A stretch of 64,000 nt of DNA from positions 91,793 through 155,792 of the forward strand of contig LUCM01007278.1 in the NCBI GenBank assembly GCA_008360955.1, given 5' to 3'. Under the pieces are notes generated by a model. That model was not told the DNA's origin. It worked only from the letters and a program-made list of their open reading frames with translations, and ran no database searches. The stretch is from Fasciolopsis buskii (Eukaryota; Platyhelminthes; Trematoda; Plagiorchiida; Fasciolidae). Each line of letters starts with the position of its first letter. Within the stretch, counting starts at the first letter, position 1. A program made the translations under genes and the position numbers. Of the stretch, positions 37,301 through 49,100 are shown piece by piece.

Positions 37301-40300
37301 TTTCGTGGTTAAGATTGGTTAAATTTATGGATACCTCACGTTCGGTGGACCCGGGGTTCTTTTTTGATCATCAAGGTAGGAGTTGAGGATGATCGCATTG
37401 TCAATCAACCTTGACCGCGTATTCGCACCCACAAATGAAAAATACTTAAATGATCACTGTGATATCGAAAGTGGCATGCGGTTATCATTTCGCCCTCACC
37501 GGGACAGGCGTGTCATTTACTGATAAAAGTAATACCGTTTTTAGAAGTAAAATGATGCAAACTCCCTCTGCTTGCTTTGTCCGATAATTTTATCAAGCAT
37601 GTGTTTGTTTAGCTAGCATTTGCCAAAATGATTTAGCAATGGAATTTTCAAATTTCCTCATCCTAACTGAGGTAGTTGCCCTTCCTTTGGATAACGCGCT
37701 GTTGCTCGCCCTGACATTCTAATGGAGAGTTCCAAGGTGAACAAATTGTTCGAATTGGAATATCCAGTTCTGAGGGCTTATAGTTTGACAACTGAAGTCA
37801 TTGCATCAGGCATCTTTCCCGGATTTTACCACAAAATAATTTGGCGGTCGGCAGTGACGACTGCACCGCGATTGTTTGTGAAATTACGCAGAAATTAACG
37901 TTATTTAAGTTGGTTTGTCAAAAAAACAACAAAATCTGAAACAAAGTGGCGAGTAACTTGCTGCATGAATTGCCAATATCCTCCCAAATTCTGCGAGCAA
38001 GAAACGGTTCTTTTAGATATTTCCCATACGTGGACAGAATACTTTGTACAGGATATGCAAGTGATAGTAGCTTGAGGCTTAAGGTTTCCGTGTTCATTTG
38101 GACGAATTACAAGCGATGGCGCAACAAATGCCGTTTAACTAACGATGGAAAATTACACAGTATATTTGCATGGTGCCTGATTTCACTCTACAAATATTTC
38201 AACCAGGTCACATTGGATTGCTCGGTCTAACATCTTCTACCTAGCGACCAAACGAATTAATTTTCCACTCACTTCTCTGCAAGTATATTCTGCTCTGAAC
38301 CCGGACACGAAGGCTGAGATAGAATCTGTACCAGTATGCTCATAGCTATAGCACCATGTTCACAAAATCGAGAACATCAGCGTGTTCAAAACTACTTACG
38401 TGGTGCAACCATTCAATGCAACTCACATAAGCCAACGGCATCATACAGGACGACCTCGACCATAGAGGACCACTTGATTGAAGGAGATAAAAACAAAAAC
38501 AGAGTTTTCGCGACAATCACCGGCTACGGATATCGGATATACCGTGGGTGGCTGACAAGAATCAACCACTTCCCTGCGACAATGTGTCGCGTGCACTCTT
38601 GGTCCATCTGAATCCAGCGGATCTGGCATAAGCACATGCATCCACACACATACACACAACCACGCGACAGCATTGCCCATGAAATTAATTTAGAGCCCCC
38701 AGTTAACTTCACTGTTACAACAGTCTTGATTAGAGAGCATTAGTGAAAGAACGTCCTCTAGCTGTGTTTGTTCTTTGGCCTAGTGAATTTTGTTACGGAA
38801 TCTCTGTATGTTTCAAATCCGATCTGACGATCTGATACGAACCTGATCAGATACCAAAGGATTGTGCAAAGCAAATTATTCAAAATACAATTCCTGCATT
38901 CATCACATAGTGGAACTGGTCATCCTCCGGCAACACTGCCCGTGCTCTCCATCAAATAAACACCAAAAAATCAGATCATATAAATGTTTTATGCATTCCA
39001 CTCCATCTAACCATTCTTAACCACCCAGGACGGAAAAATGTTGATTATCGTTCACGCGTGACAGCAATAGGAAACTTTAATCACTTATTTGTCCCCTCCC
39101 TTAGAGTAGTTAAGGAAAAACGTGCAGCATCGCGTGATAGTATGAAAGTACAACATCAGTGACCGATGGATCCAAATTACTTAGCTCCAAACTGCCATCA
39201 GTGCACATCTTGCTTTGGTCGACGAACCGCATTGAATCAACCGTTTCGGTGACAACAAGCATCTTGAAGATACGTCAACTGTAAGTTAACGGCTCTTATT
39301 ATTTTAACCTAGGAACAAGAGCTTCGTTTACACTTACCGATTGAACCTCTTTTCGCTCGAAATGTGGTAGTCATAAAATATTAGTCCTCGGGACAATTGT
39401 TTACCGTGCATTGTCGTGTGTGCTCCTGCTAACTGATTGCTTTCCAAAGTACCCGATAATCAACTGGTTGTTGAAATGGTATGGTATACTTCACTTTAGC
39501 ACATCTGTCCATCACATGATACGGTCGATTGGTAACCCATACGTTTTTCCGTGGTTTCTTGCGTATTATATGAGAGCTGTCGATCGCTGGCTAGGACTGA
39601 AAATAGTCTCGTATATGCTTGTGGTTCGTAGTCAATGGAAGCGCAACTATCGCCGGTTCAATAAACGAAGAAAATTTAAAGGCAAACACATTATCAAATC
39701 AAAATAGTACCTGAGTGCCCCCTTCAATCGATTTTCCAGCGTACCGCGCTTTCTTCAAGGTCAAACAAACAACAGTCCGTACGTACACCTCATAGCGTGA
39801 CTTAATCAATAGATCGACGGCATCGATCGTTCACAAATGAAAAACAAACGGAACGTGCGTTTCACGCCAGTGCTGCATGGCATTTCTTTACTCAAAAATA
39901 CAAAATATCCTTTGCTTGATCTTAGGTGGTGCTTATCGTTAATTGGAATTTAATTTCTAAAATTGCTCCAGTACCCACTCTGCAATACGGTTGAACAAGT
40001 GACCTCGTTGAAAGACAGGGTTAACTGAATCAAACGAGGGAAAACACTGCCAAGCTTCGTCATTTTTGTTCTCAATTTTCCACATTCTAGCGCGCAACAT
40101 CAAGCGTAGACCTGTATTTTCTTTGTAAATAATTCTATTGGGAGCAGCAAATTGACCTGTTGCATCTGGAACACGAAATCGTGATCCCTTCGTTTTGTTT
40201 CTTAAATACCCACTGTAGAAAACAAAGTAGATATAAAATCCAAGAGTAAAGTCGTCGTACAGGACACTATTTTACTTCAACAATGAGATCACACCAGATA

Positions 40301-43300
40301 ATTAAAACATTTCAAAGGTTGGCAGAAGCGTTGAATGAAATTGGATAATCGTAAAAGCGAATTATCGAAAAGATAACTTCACTAGGTTGCGAAACGACAA
40401 CCGAAATTTGGAACTCGGGAACCGATAAAAAAGTCGACAGTTTGCAGATTAAGACAAACTTACGGTAGACCAAAATCAGTGCAGAGGCTGTTTCACCTTC
40501 TGATGTCGGATGAACTGTACGGCAGCTGTACTCGCCGGTCTGGTCGTACTTCGCATGTTGCACGGTGAGATGACAGACGGATCTGTGGTGAACGCGACCA
40601 ATAAATAGCTTGAAATTCTGATTCCCGATAGTGCTACTGGTAGTGTTCGTTTGGAAAAGACAGCTGCCAACCTTTTCCTTTACCAGCCAGATGGAGAGGA
40701 CGAAATGGAACGAGTATAACGATCAACAAATTTTGAGATTGATTTTCAATAAAATCCATGTCCAAAATGATAACAGTTTTCACAAGTACTCTTTGTAGTC
40801 ACTTTCAAGTTCTATTTTGCTCTTTTCCACCAGAACTAAACGGGTTGAGACACTCGGTCTACCTTCCAATTCACACGGCTGTCAGATGCAAAACAATGAT
40901 GGAATAGACTTGTGGAAGAAGAACCACCGGAATCTCGGTTCTGACATATTCACTTTTCAGTTACATTCCCATGGGCGAATAGGAAAATAATCGCGAATTC
41001 TTACGCACACTGCTTCTAAAAGCAACATAAAAATGTCCTGCTGTTTACAGTTGAACAGGTCATGACTGTTGCATCTTACATTTTGTTATATTATAGCATT
41101 AGAGAAGCATTATTTTTCACAGATTGCAGATTGGTGATACCTGCAAGCCTTTTTGTTTTACTGACCCGAAAAATAGTTGCTAGTCTTGCTTTGCAACCTA
41201 ACACCAGAATTCAAATACACTTTGTCATACCAGTGTGGGAAATCCACTGATTGTAAACTGCTTTCTGATCACGCATCAAACAGTCTCATGGAAACTGATG
41301 CCGTAAAATCACGTTTTTTAATTACTGTCGGATAGTACCTACATAACCCAGCGATTAATTCACAACACAGATGTACCGTGGGTACCTAGAAGACTATTCC
41401 ATTTCTTTAAACAAATACAGAAACAACAGTCGCTTTTTTCAGAGAGTTCGTAGACAAAACGTGTAAGATACTAAGTGGATCGGTGAATGATAACACGACT
41501 TCCACTTTTCTCAGACTTTCAAACATTATCGATTGCTTTTCCCCAGTATTACCAAAAACAACGGCCATCAAAAGCTAATGTGAGCAAGAAAGCAAAAGAT
41601 TTATCTTCCCACCGATCTATGTCCAAGTGATTCCGCGATAATGAATACAAAGAAAAACAGTGGTGGAAAAAACGTGAACCGCAAAAGTAAACCTTTGACT
41701 GCCTGGGAACGCCAGCTGACGAAATTCTTCATCCCGTCGAGCAGCAAGGTAAACATTTCACAGAATGTCTTATATCTGATTACTGAAGTTTAATGATAAA
41801 TATATGGGCGTTGACTTCTTTAGCACTAGCATTGTCGATGTATCCTTAGGACATGTGACATGATCATTGATGTGGTGGGAAATTCAAATCCGATTGATCT
41901 CAGTCGCTACTACACGGTAACTTGGCATGCCGGCATCAAATGCTCAAGGGGGCAAGTGAATAGCTGTCCACCATTAACGTGGTTCGGGGTAGAGAATAAC
42001 TTGGGCGTAAAATGTCGGGACCCAGAGCGTAATTAATGGGCCAAGGGATGAGTAGAACAAATTACAGTGGTTCGAACATGTATCCCTCATGCCCCCTAAC
42101 AGGATTTCATCCTGAAATGATCTGTGGAGTAATAAGTAGTGGAATCCTCGGTCGAAGGAACTACCAGTTGATAAAATAATGAAAATAAACAAACTGTTTA
42201 TTCCCTAGAATTGCCGGAGCAAGAGTTGGACACCAGAATTTGTGTTCACAAAATTTTCTCCCTGGATCGTTGCTGAACTTGAAATTTGTTTTTATACGCA
42301 CAATTCCTCTCACTTCTCACCCTCATCCCTTACACCCATTTCCGTACTTCGCAGGCAGTACCGCCACTGATCGATCAAAACCAGATGACAGCGATGAGGG
42401 ATAATGGCTGAGTCGATCAAACTGATAATACTTTAAATTGTCAAAGGTGTGCATATTGTCTTCCCAGTCTCGTTGACCATTGGCTTATGTCTTTTTCTCA
42501 ATAAAACGTCCGATTTCGCCGTGAATGATTGAGGGTTCCTGAACAGCGAGTAGATAGAGAGGACTTGACAATGTCACTTGAACAAATAGACAGAAATGAG
42601 ATGTCCTTGCATTGCCTGATCTTATTTTACATTGTCTGTTGTCCACTCATCTTAATCGTTCAAAAGAAAAAATAATCATTTTTATTCAAATACTCAAGGA
42701 TCAATATTTTAATAATTTGTGTAAAAACTATTTTTTAAGCATCGACAGCTCAAATTAGCATCAAAACACTGCCGCCATTATTTACTCATCAGTAAATCTT
42801 CAATATAACAAAGGTGTGGTTGAATAAACACACAGAACAAGAGATAGAGAGAGGTCAAGTAATAAAATATCAAATCGCCCGCAAATGAGCATTTCCCCGC
42901 GTAATAGAACTGAAAAGATCACCAACTATCACCCATGTGTATTAGCATGAGCAAACCATCCCAATTATTTCTTTAGATTTATTATGATCATTGGGTCAGA
43001 GGCCTAACGCGTCTCGTTTATTCCACTTATACGAGCACTAAACGCGTGTTCACGTAAACTCTTGTTTATAGGGTCCCTTCGGGACTAACAGATTTTTTTC
43101 CCATGATTGGTCCTTGTGAGTTAGTTAAGCACAGCAATCATTAATCCACCATTCCGATGCGCGAAATCAGGTTGCTATGCGTAAAACATCCGGAATGGAT
43201 GAAAACGAACAGAGTTAATTGTACCAAGCAGCAAGGAAAATCCCGAAACGATTAGCAGAAAGCAAACTCTGGAGGAAAATGAACGCGACTATCACTGTCG

Positions 43301-43453
43301 CATCGATGCAAACTTCGCGCATCACCCGCCATGCGCAACTTACTTTATTGTGATACCATTCGACGAAAATGGGCTCCTTGATAGTACCGCATACCTGATG
43401 TATTGAACCCCCAGGTGCAAGCAGTTGATTGACCGGTCGTAAAAGGAACTGAC
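31222..43453 (-). CDS. Two-Ig-domain cell-surface protein gene, five exons seen, 5' exon missing
   Basis: This is a multi-exon gene read on the minus strand. The exons are 43453-43344, 40677-40464, 33450-33277, 31833-31696 and 31331-31222. Every junction has AG acceptors and GT donors and the phases agree: entry in phase 1, then 0, 1, 1 and 1. The spliced product reads as two consecutive immunoglobulin domains, each split in the middle by an intron, followed by a hydrophobic C-terminal segment and a stop. About 245 residues are visible. Ig-superfamily proteins of this shape act in cell recognition or adhesion at the cell surface; the partner cannot be inferred. The second intron is about 7 kb. 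No signal-peptide exon was located upstream, so the start is unknown. Ig homology is recognised from motifs, not from a search. I am confident of the two domains and less sure of the last exon. Confidence 0.8.
31696..31833 (-). CDS. Ig gene exon D: second half of Ig domain 2
   Basis: The acceptor TTTTGTTTTACAAATAG and donor TATC|GTGAGT are both near-consensus, and the 138 nt run phase 1 to phase 1. The frame reads MTADLVLGHNHHWNLLTCHV, giving the second conserved cysteine of domain 2, then a run ending VVHLNGY. The joined C-D domain therefore has Cys (IIC) to Cys (LTC) spacing suited to an Ig fold. The usual D-x-G-x-Y-x-C motif is missing and is replaced by HHWNLLTC, as in many C1/C2-type domains. 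A possible N-glycosylation site (NQT) is present. Confidence 0.8.
33277..33450 (-). CDS. Ig gene exon C: first half of Ig domain 2
   Basis: The acceptor ATTTATTTCCCAG and donor GATG|GTAATT bound 174 nt, phase 1 to phase 1. The frame gives DVRLEWTNETALSVNQ, then TTIICVVRGGKPNPSLRLQ, a C2/I-type Ig B-C strand pattern in which the cysteine is followed by the GGKPNP turn seen in nephrin-like and other adhesion Ig domains. The usual C-strand Trp is replaced (LRLQI). The phase matches exon B directly, giving a domain 1 to domain 2 junction of LVY-H-PIVDV. Two possible N-glycosylation sites (NET here, NTT in exon B) fit an extracellular location. Confidence 0.85.
33768..33926 (-). other. Candidate exon adjacent to Ig exon C
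   Basis: This is an open frame on the minus strand from an acceptor (GTCACTTAAG) to a donor (CAAAAC|GTATCT), both in phase 0. It contains GKTCVPLEYFPNGLFDFPST. It joins in phase with one reading of the candidate exon at 34.02-34.13 kb across a short intron of about 100 bases. It cannot be spliced directly to Ig exon C from its natural donor, because that join would read into a stop. It may belong to an alternative transcript or a nested gene, or be chance. No domain recognised. Confidence 0.3.
34024..34131 (-). other. Candidate exon inside the 7-kb intron of the Ig gene (two readings)
   Basis: The segment lies between a good acceptor (TATCTGCTAAG) and a donor (CTTG|GTAGAA) on the minus strand, within the 7-kb intron between Ig exons B and C. 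It is open in two frames. In one frame (phase 1 to 1) it would fit as a cassette exon between exons B and C and encodes a two-cysteine segment including ERICVHESNFG. In the other (phase 0 to 0) it reads STKESAYTKATLELHV and joins in phase to the next candidate exon at 33.9 kb. I recognise no family in either reading. Confidence 0.35.
34864..35052 (+). other. Possible plus-strand terminal exon inside the Ig-gene intron
   Basis: This open frame contains EGSSSKLRTTESGEIDLL, followed by a Ser/Pro-rich tail (SHSHTPNTGKPAAWTPS) and a stop. The composition resembles a disordered cytoplasmic tail. It lies within the 7-kb intron of the minus-strand Ig gene, so if real it would be a nested antisense gene. 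There are no partner exons and no family. Confidence 0.2.
39345..39707 (+). other. Long unrecognised plus-strand open frame in the Ig-gene intron
   Basis: About 120 codons are open from just after a TGA at 39342-39344 to a TAG at 39707, without an early ATG. The translation has hydrophobic, Trp/Tyr-rich stretches (VFPWFLAYYMRAVDRWLGL) and ends very basic (KRNYRRFNKRRKFKGK). One or more frames of this length are expected by chance in this window. Confidence 0.15.
40464..40677 (-). CDS. Ig gene exon B: second half of Ig domain 1
   Basis: The donor is TACC|GTAAGT. The acceptor is a pyrimidine-rich stretch ending GGTAAAG; an alternative AG six bases downstream (exon start 40671) is also in frame. 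The exon is 214 nt and runs from phase 0 to phase 1. Its frame contains CHLTVQHAKYDQTGEYSC, the classic D-x-G-x-Y-x-C signature of the Ig F strand, followed by the G strand motif ASALILVY. Joined to exon A, it completes one Ig domain with a Cys pair, a Trp and the Asp-Gly-Tyr-Cys core. There is an extra cysteine (SVCHL) in the E strand region. Confidence 0.85.
43344..43453 (-). CDS. Ig gene exon A: first half of Ig domain 1
   Basis: The acceptor is a pyrimidine-rich tract ending TTCTAG and the donor is AAA|GTAAGT, a consensus site. The exon is 110 nt: two bases completing a codon, then 36 codons ending in phase 0. The frame contains LLAPGGSIHQVCGTIKEP followed by VEWYHNK. That gives the first conserved Ig cysteine and the conserved tryptophan about 12 residues later, as expected for B and C strands of a V- or I-type domain. 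Phase 1 entry is typical of extracellular domain exons and implies an upstream exon ending in phase 1, presumably carrying the signal peptide. None was identified. Confidence 0.8.
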
Positions 43454-46110
43454 CTAGAAGAAAAGTTTCAGTTAAAAGAAATGTGTTGTAAGAAGAACCC
43501 CAAAGGTGAACGCGTGTGCAGAAGCCTTTCGGCATCTGAGAAAAACCTGTGCAGTCGATAAACTTAGAACAATGATAAAGTTAATTAAATGACGTGGTAA
43601 TTTGACGCAAAAGCATCGAAGTCCAGTCCGTATTTTAGCTTTATCTGAAGATTTGTATTAACACTGCAAGTGCGCCGAAAAACTTTAGTACAGCACTAAC
43701 ACCCAACTGATCACTGAAATAACGAAATCAATGTACACCTGCGTCATCATCACCAGAACGCATCAACCAAACCGAAATTAGGTGGAGAATTGCGGGAAGA
43801 ACGACCATCATTTGAACATACAAGAGGCTACCCTAATCGGACTGTCTTACGAAAGCCTGTTGAATACCAGCACTATACGACATACAACCTGTTAAAGGCG
43901 TGTAAGTGTTTGTATTTTAAAATAACTGGCGTACTCCTCTTCACCTGCAAAATTCCGTCCATTTTCGACAGTGCACCATCATCTACGTATCGGACAACAC
44001 ATTTGAGCCTAACCAATTACAGAAATGGATCAAATTAAACCTACTACCGGTATTATAGGTAAGTCACAAGCGGACAGTGATTTTTCCACTACACTAAATC
44101 TGATGAAAACTATCTCTGCTATAAGTAATATGTTTCATATACGGACTGGAAGACAAAGGCTTTGTCCATAGGTCCAAACACCTCCCTTCTCGTGGCTAGC
44201 TGTTTCTGACAGACGAGAAATTCCGACAAATCACCATTCTATCTTTCACGGGCCTCATTGTCCATACAAGTGCCAAATGGTTCAGATGATGTCCACTGCT
44301 AACAATCACTTTCTACCAGTAAGTTTTCATTCGGCACGTAACATCTGCCCCAACCAGAAAAACCTGAACAGGTTAAGATTGACGATCGTTTTCGATTCTA
44401 CTAAGTCAGCAATTTGAATGAGCCGATAACAGTACACACAACCAGTCCCTTCAGAAAACTGGATAGGTTGAAACCGCAGAACACTCTGGAAATCACACCG
44501 ACTAGTTCACAAGAAAGATGTCAAATCGTTTAGACCGATCGATCCGCCTATGCATTACATGGGGGCTCAAGGCCAGTGTAAAAGGACGGGGTGCACCAAG
44601 GCTACTTAGATTAACAGTTCTCGATGTGACTCACTCTCCCATCCGAATCTGCATTCTGACTAGTGAAAAAGCATCTTGTAAACTGTCTCCCAGCAAGATG
44701 AGAAGCGAGATCTTGCTCAGCTATGTTCCGTTGCGTATTGATGCCGGAGAGTGGTCATGTAAGTCATTCATCAAGGGTGGGCAAGTCTAAGGTTTGGAAG
44801 ATGTCTGCATAGAGACCATGAGATCTGAACTCTGTCGAAGAACTACATAAAACAGAGTTAAACGAAAAAATTCCGATAAAAATTTTCCTACAGATGTTTT
44901 AGCTAATTTACATTTCTTCACGTTATCGATTACCACTCTAAGACCATGCCTTATCTACGAGCAGCATACCTGAGTGCTCTAACCTAATTTCCGTTTGCCT
45001 GATGGAACTCCATACAGAGCCCTATATACGGTGACTCGATCCAAAGAACAGCAGAGTAAGCCATGATACCCGCAAACCTTTGGAAACCATCGACCGATTT
45101 TCCAGCCCATACGCCGTTTGGTCATTTCCAACCAGGAGCATAGCGCTCCCCAAGATTCTCGGGAGAACCGAGGAAAAAGAAATTCGCCCATGATAAAGTA
45201 CGAAGAGAGTTTCTATGATTTATGAAAATTTTGCCGCAGCCTCGATGCGACAGCTGCTTGCTGCACCCGCTTAGTCGTTGAGCAGAAACCCGCCCCGTGT
45301 ACACTTTATCAGCAATTCCGTGGCTGGTCCTCTATCCCCAACTTAGGGATACTAAAGAAGACGAAAGGGTCCCTTCTTGTGTAAATTATACATAAGGAAA
45401 TCAGTTGGCTGGCCAAAACGTTGGCTTCACTAAAACTCATGCCAACTGGGGAAATGGTGATTGTTTGTGAGCTCACTTAGTGAAAGTTCCAAACCGGCGA
45501 TTCAAATGCGAACATTTCAAAATCCCCGTCGAATTCACGCGAAGATCATCTAAGCTAAAGCAAACCAGCACTAGGTAATGATTTACAAAACAGACACAAA
45601 CCTTGGTATCCAAGTGCATCGCAAAGGTTCTGAGTGTAACTAATACTTGAACACTCTTTGACATGCCCGAACTACATCTAAGTAAGTTTTCTGACTACCA
45701 CGTTTCCATCAACCATATAATTGATAATATTTACTTTGAAGTTATGCCAAAATTATTCTTGTCATTGTCAAAACCATTCGAAGATTTGTGCAACACCAAC
45801 TTTCCAGCTGTACGTATTCCTCGGATTGTGGGGTCTCGTTTACACACTCTTGTTAAACCTGTTAAAACAATATTTCAGTGATTCAATAGAGAAATATTTC
45901 CAAAAGGTTTCTGGAATAACTCCGAAACAAATCGAAGAAACAATTGAAGATGTTTAGCTCTACCTATCAACATCATACCGAATATATTTTCCCATGGAAT
46001 TTGCATTATCGTGTAAAAGCAATTAGACGGGTAAGGGATAAAGTTCGTTGAAATATAGTCAATCCTTCGGCCCGAATGTGATTAGCTACCAAACTATGAA
46101 ACAGCGGAGC

Positions 46111-46143
46111 CACACACACACACGCACACACACACACACACAC
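46111..46143. repeat. (CA)n microsatellite
   Basis: About 16 CA units with one CG interruption near the middle. Confidence 0.95.
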
Positions 46144-49100
46144 CGTGATTATATATCCAGTGAGGAAACCCGTTCCTTTCATTTGGTGCTAAATTTACCA
46201 ACAGACGATCACAATGTAACCATATCAGTTCAATGATATGAAAGATTCCAAGGAATAAATTAACTCGTCAACAACAATTTGGTAATCACCGACAGAAAGA
46301 ATTATTGTTTCACCCGTAGACCTTAATCATCGAGACCTACTCAAATTTGGACTTGGTTACTGTGAGCTCATGGTCGATGTCACTCCAGTTGTTCTTCGTT
46401 ATTCTACTATATTTCGTTCCTACTTTAGGTTACTGTATAGATAGGTTTGATTCTAGAATGTCGGAAGGGAAGAAAATTGGCTTCTAACAAAGGAAAAAAT
46501 CCCCGGGTGAACATGGACAAAACCAAATGAATTCAGGTAACCAGAATGTGCTGGTTTTCTTACTCAAAAGCTCGAGTACCAATTCCACCGGCCAAATCTC
46601 ACAGCAGAAACTATCAACAAAATGTGACAAAATAATTCAACATCAAACATTATCTGATTACACATTAGAGTGAGATTTTTTATTCAAATGGAATTTTTAC
46701 ATTATTCATCCGAACTCATGCGTCTAGAACAAGGCATTTCTCTTCCTATTTAACTCAATGCGTGGCAAAAATTTAAAATATTCCTGAGTAAAATTAACTG
46801 AGTGGAAAACGTCACTGAAGGGTTGCCAGCAAAGAATTTTTTATTAGTTCACATCAGTTCATTGTTGCATAGATTTTGACAATCACAAATGAGAAAATTT
46901 CTGTCATTGAGATTGGCTTCGCCGTTCACCAGGAGTTCAAACTGACAGTTTCCCTACAGTGGCCTTCAGGAAGAGACGACAGAGCTGGTACTTGGCCAGA
47001 GAGTTTTAGGTATTCAATTAATCTCCTCACCAAAGGAAGAAAGACAAAAAGGCGAGCGTCAACAAACAGGTGTACCATTCTGCTACAAATAACTCTAGGC
47101 GAACGAGACAGTCACACAGTCATCAAACGTGATCTTGGGTTATGTAATCAACGGTTTGGGGGAGTACGTTTTTCCTCTACACCCCGCGTACTTTTTAGTG
47201 CCTCAGTTATTACTGAACTCAACCAGACTGACAGGTGACAAGAGATGGAAGGGCCCAAATTAAAACCACGAGGTGTGTGACACAGATCAGACTGGTGGTA
47301 TGCAGTCTGAGACTGCTGGATCTTACTAACCCGCCCTATGTAACCATCGGTTCACCGACCCTCGCAACAGCCCAGAAGTACAAGCACATAAACACATACA
47401 GAGACGCACACGTAAACCCCGACTGCAAATTAATTCAGGAGGACACGCAGAAGCGAGAGAACCGTGTTGACACTTAAAGTTTCGTTCAGGCAGGCATCTA
47501 ACTGAACATAGCGTAAATTTATGTATTGTTTATTCAGAAACACTTCCCGACTACGAGTTGTTCATCAAAAACAATCGCTTGTTTGCAAGAGAAAAAATGT
47601 ATGTATATCTGCTATGTCAATTACATTTAAAGACTGTCAATCCTCGATAAGCGAGCTAATAATTAAATGACTTTTTTCTCTCTCGACTCACTTACCACAC
47701 AATCAGGAAAGAAGCAAATTACCACAGATGATACACTGAGGCAGCTGACAGATGTGATAACTTTTTTCCAGCAAACACCTGGTAACTGAAGAAATTGGCT
47801 GGTAACATATACCTGTCTACATGTTCTTCATAACTAATTATGCTGAAAAATAATGTTTTCGAAAGAGAAATCAAACCTGGTCACTTTTAAACAAACGAAT
47901 TCATTCTAATAGTCAGTTTTATCACTCTTCTTCCGACGATTTTTACTTACAATTTGGTTTCTATTGTCGATACATGTGTAAAAGAACAAACAAACACACC
48001 GTAGTATGACGAAACAAAATGCCCATTTTATACTTATTTCGTTACATTGCCGAAGAACAAATCCGAGCTAAATTTCGATTCCTCGGGATCCACTCAAGAA
48101 CACCCGTGCGATTAACTCAAAAAATTGCCACTTACCACTAACTAAGTAGAAAAAGAATAGGACACCGAATAATCCGCGTAAAACGGGGCAATCACAGTGA
48201 TGACTGGTCATGATGCCGGGTTTCTTTGACAAATAATGGTCATCTGAATGAATCGTGACTTAAAATGGACCTTGATCTTATTTATGTTGGTTACGGGCTT
48301 GGCAACGGTTGTTCACAAATTTTGTCACCCACACTTTGTGTTTTGTACATGTAGGAGCCAGTGGAACGTGGGAATGTGAATTCGGCGGAACGATTTCAGG
48401 GCTAGTTGTGTGCGGTTCTTCGGCAATCCAATCGAAAGCATATGCTAATGAAGTGATCGGTGCCTGAGAGATGAACCTAGCAAGACAGCGGAACCGTGAG
48501 AACAATATGAATTGGTTGCTGTTAGCAATGAGCCATACACAAAGAGGAAAAAAGCAATTTTCGAAATGATTTTGTGCAACACCGAATTGTAACATGGACT
48601 CGTGACAATAGATAGCATGCTTCGAAAATTTGTAACGACAAGATAACAGCTTTATACTATCTGCGAGGCAAGTGCAATTTTTGTGACTAAAGACAAATCT
48701 AAACGAGTTTGTGAATACGCATTAACGGGACTACAACCTCTGAGTTCAGATTTCTTCCCAAACTGATCAAACCTGAAGTGAGACACCTACCAGCTGAATG
48801 GATGGACAAAAAGCTTGTGTGTGGTGCAGTTGTGTTCAATTCACAGACGCGGACTGTTTCCTCGAAAGGCGCAGGTAGCCCAAAAAGCAGTTTTTTACAA
48901 TCACTTGGATTCGAAGAGATCTTGATTCAATGACAAGTGTCGCACACTGGACAAAGGTAAAGTACCATATCAGCATAGACGGATGAAACACGATTTTCCA
49001 TCTTCATTTGCCAATACCCAATAAGTGATCTTGTCGGTGCAGGGAATTTGATGTGCTAGTGCAAATGCAAGAGCCGAGAATGCCAAACTTTGTCGGCTGA

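Noticed and set aside
40640..40759. An ATG-led signal-peptide-like start (LLIVILVPFRPLHLAG) just upstream of Ig exon B
   Set aside because: It is in a different frame from the Ig domain and reaches a stop before it; the tract is better explained as the pyrimidine-rich part of the exon B acceptor.
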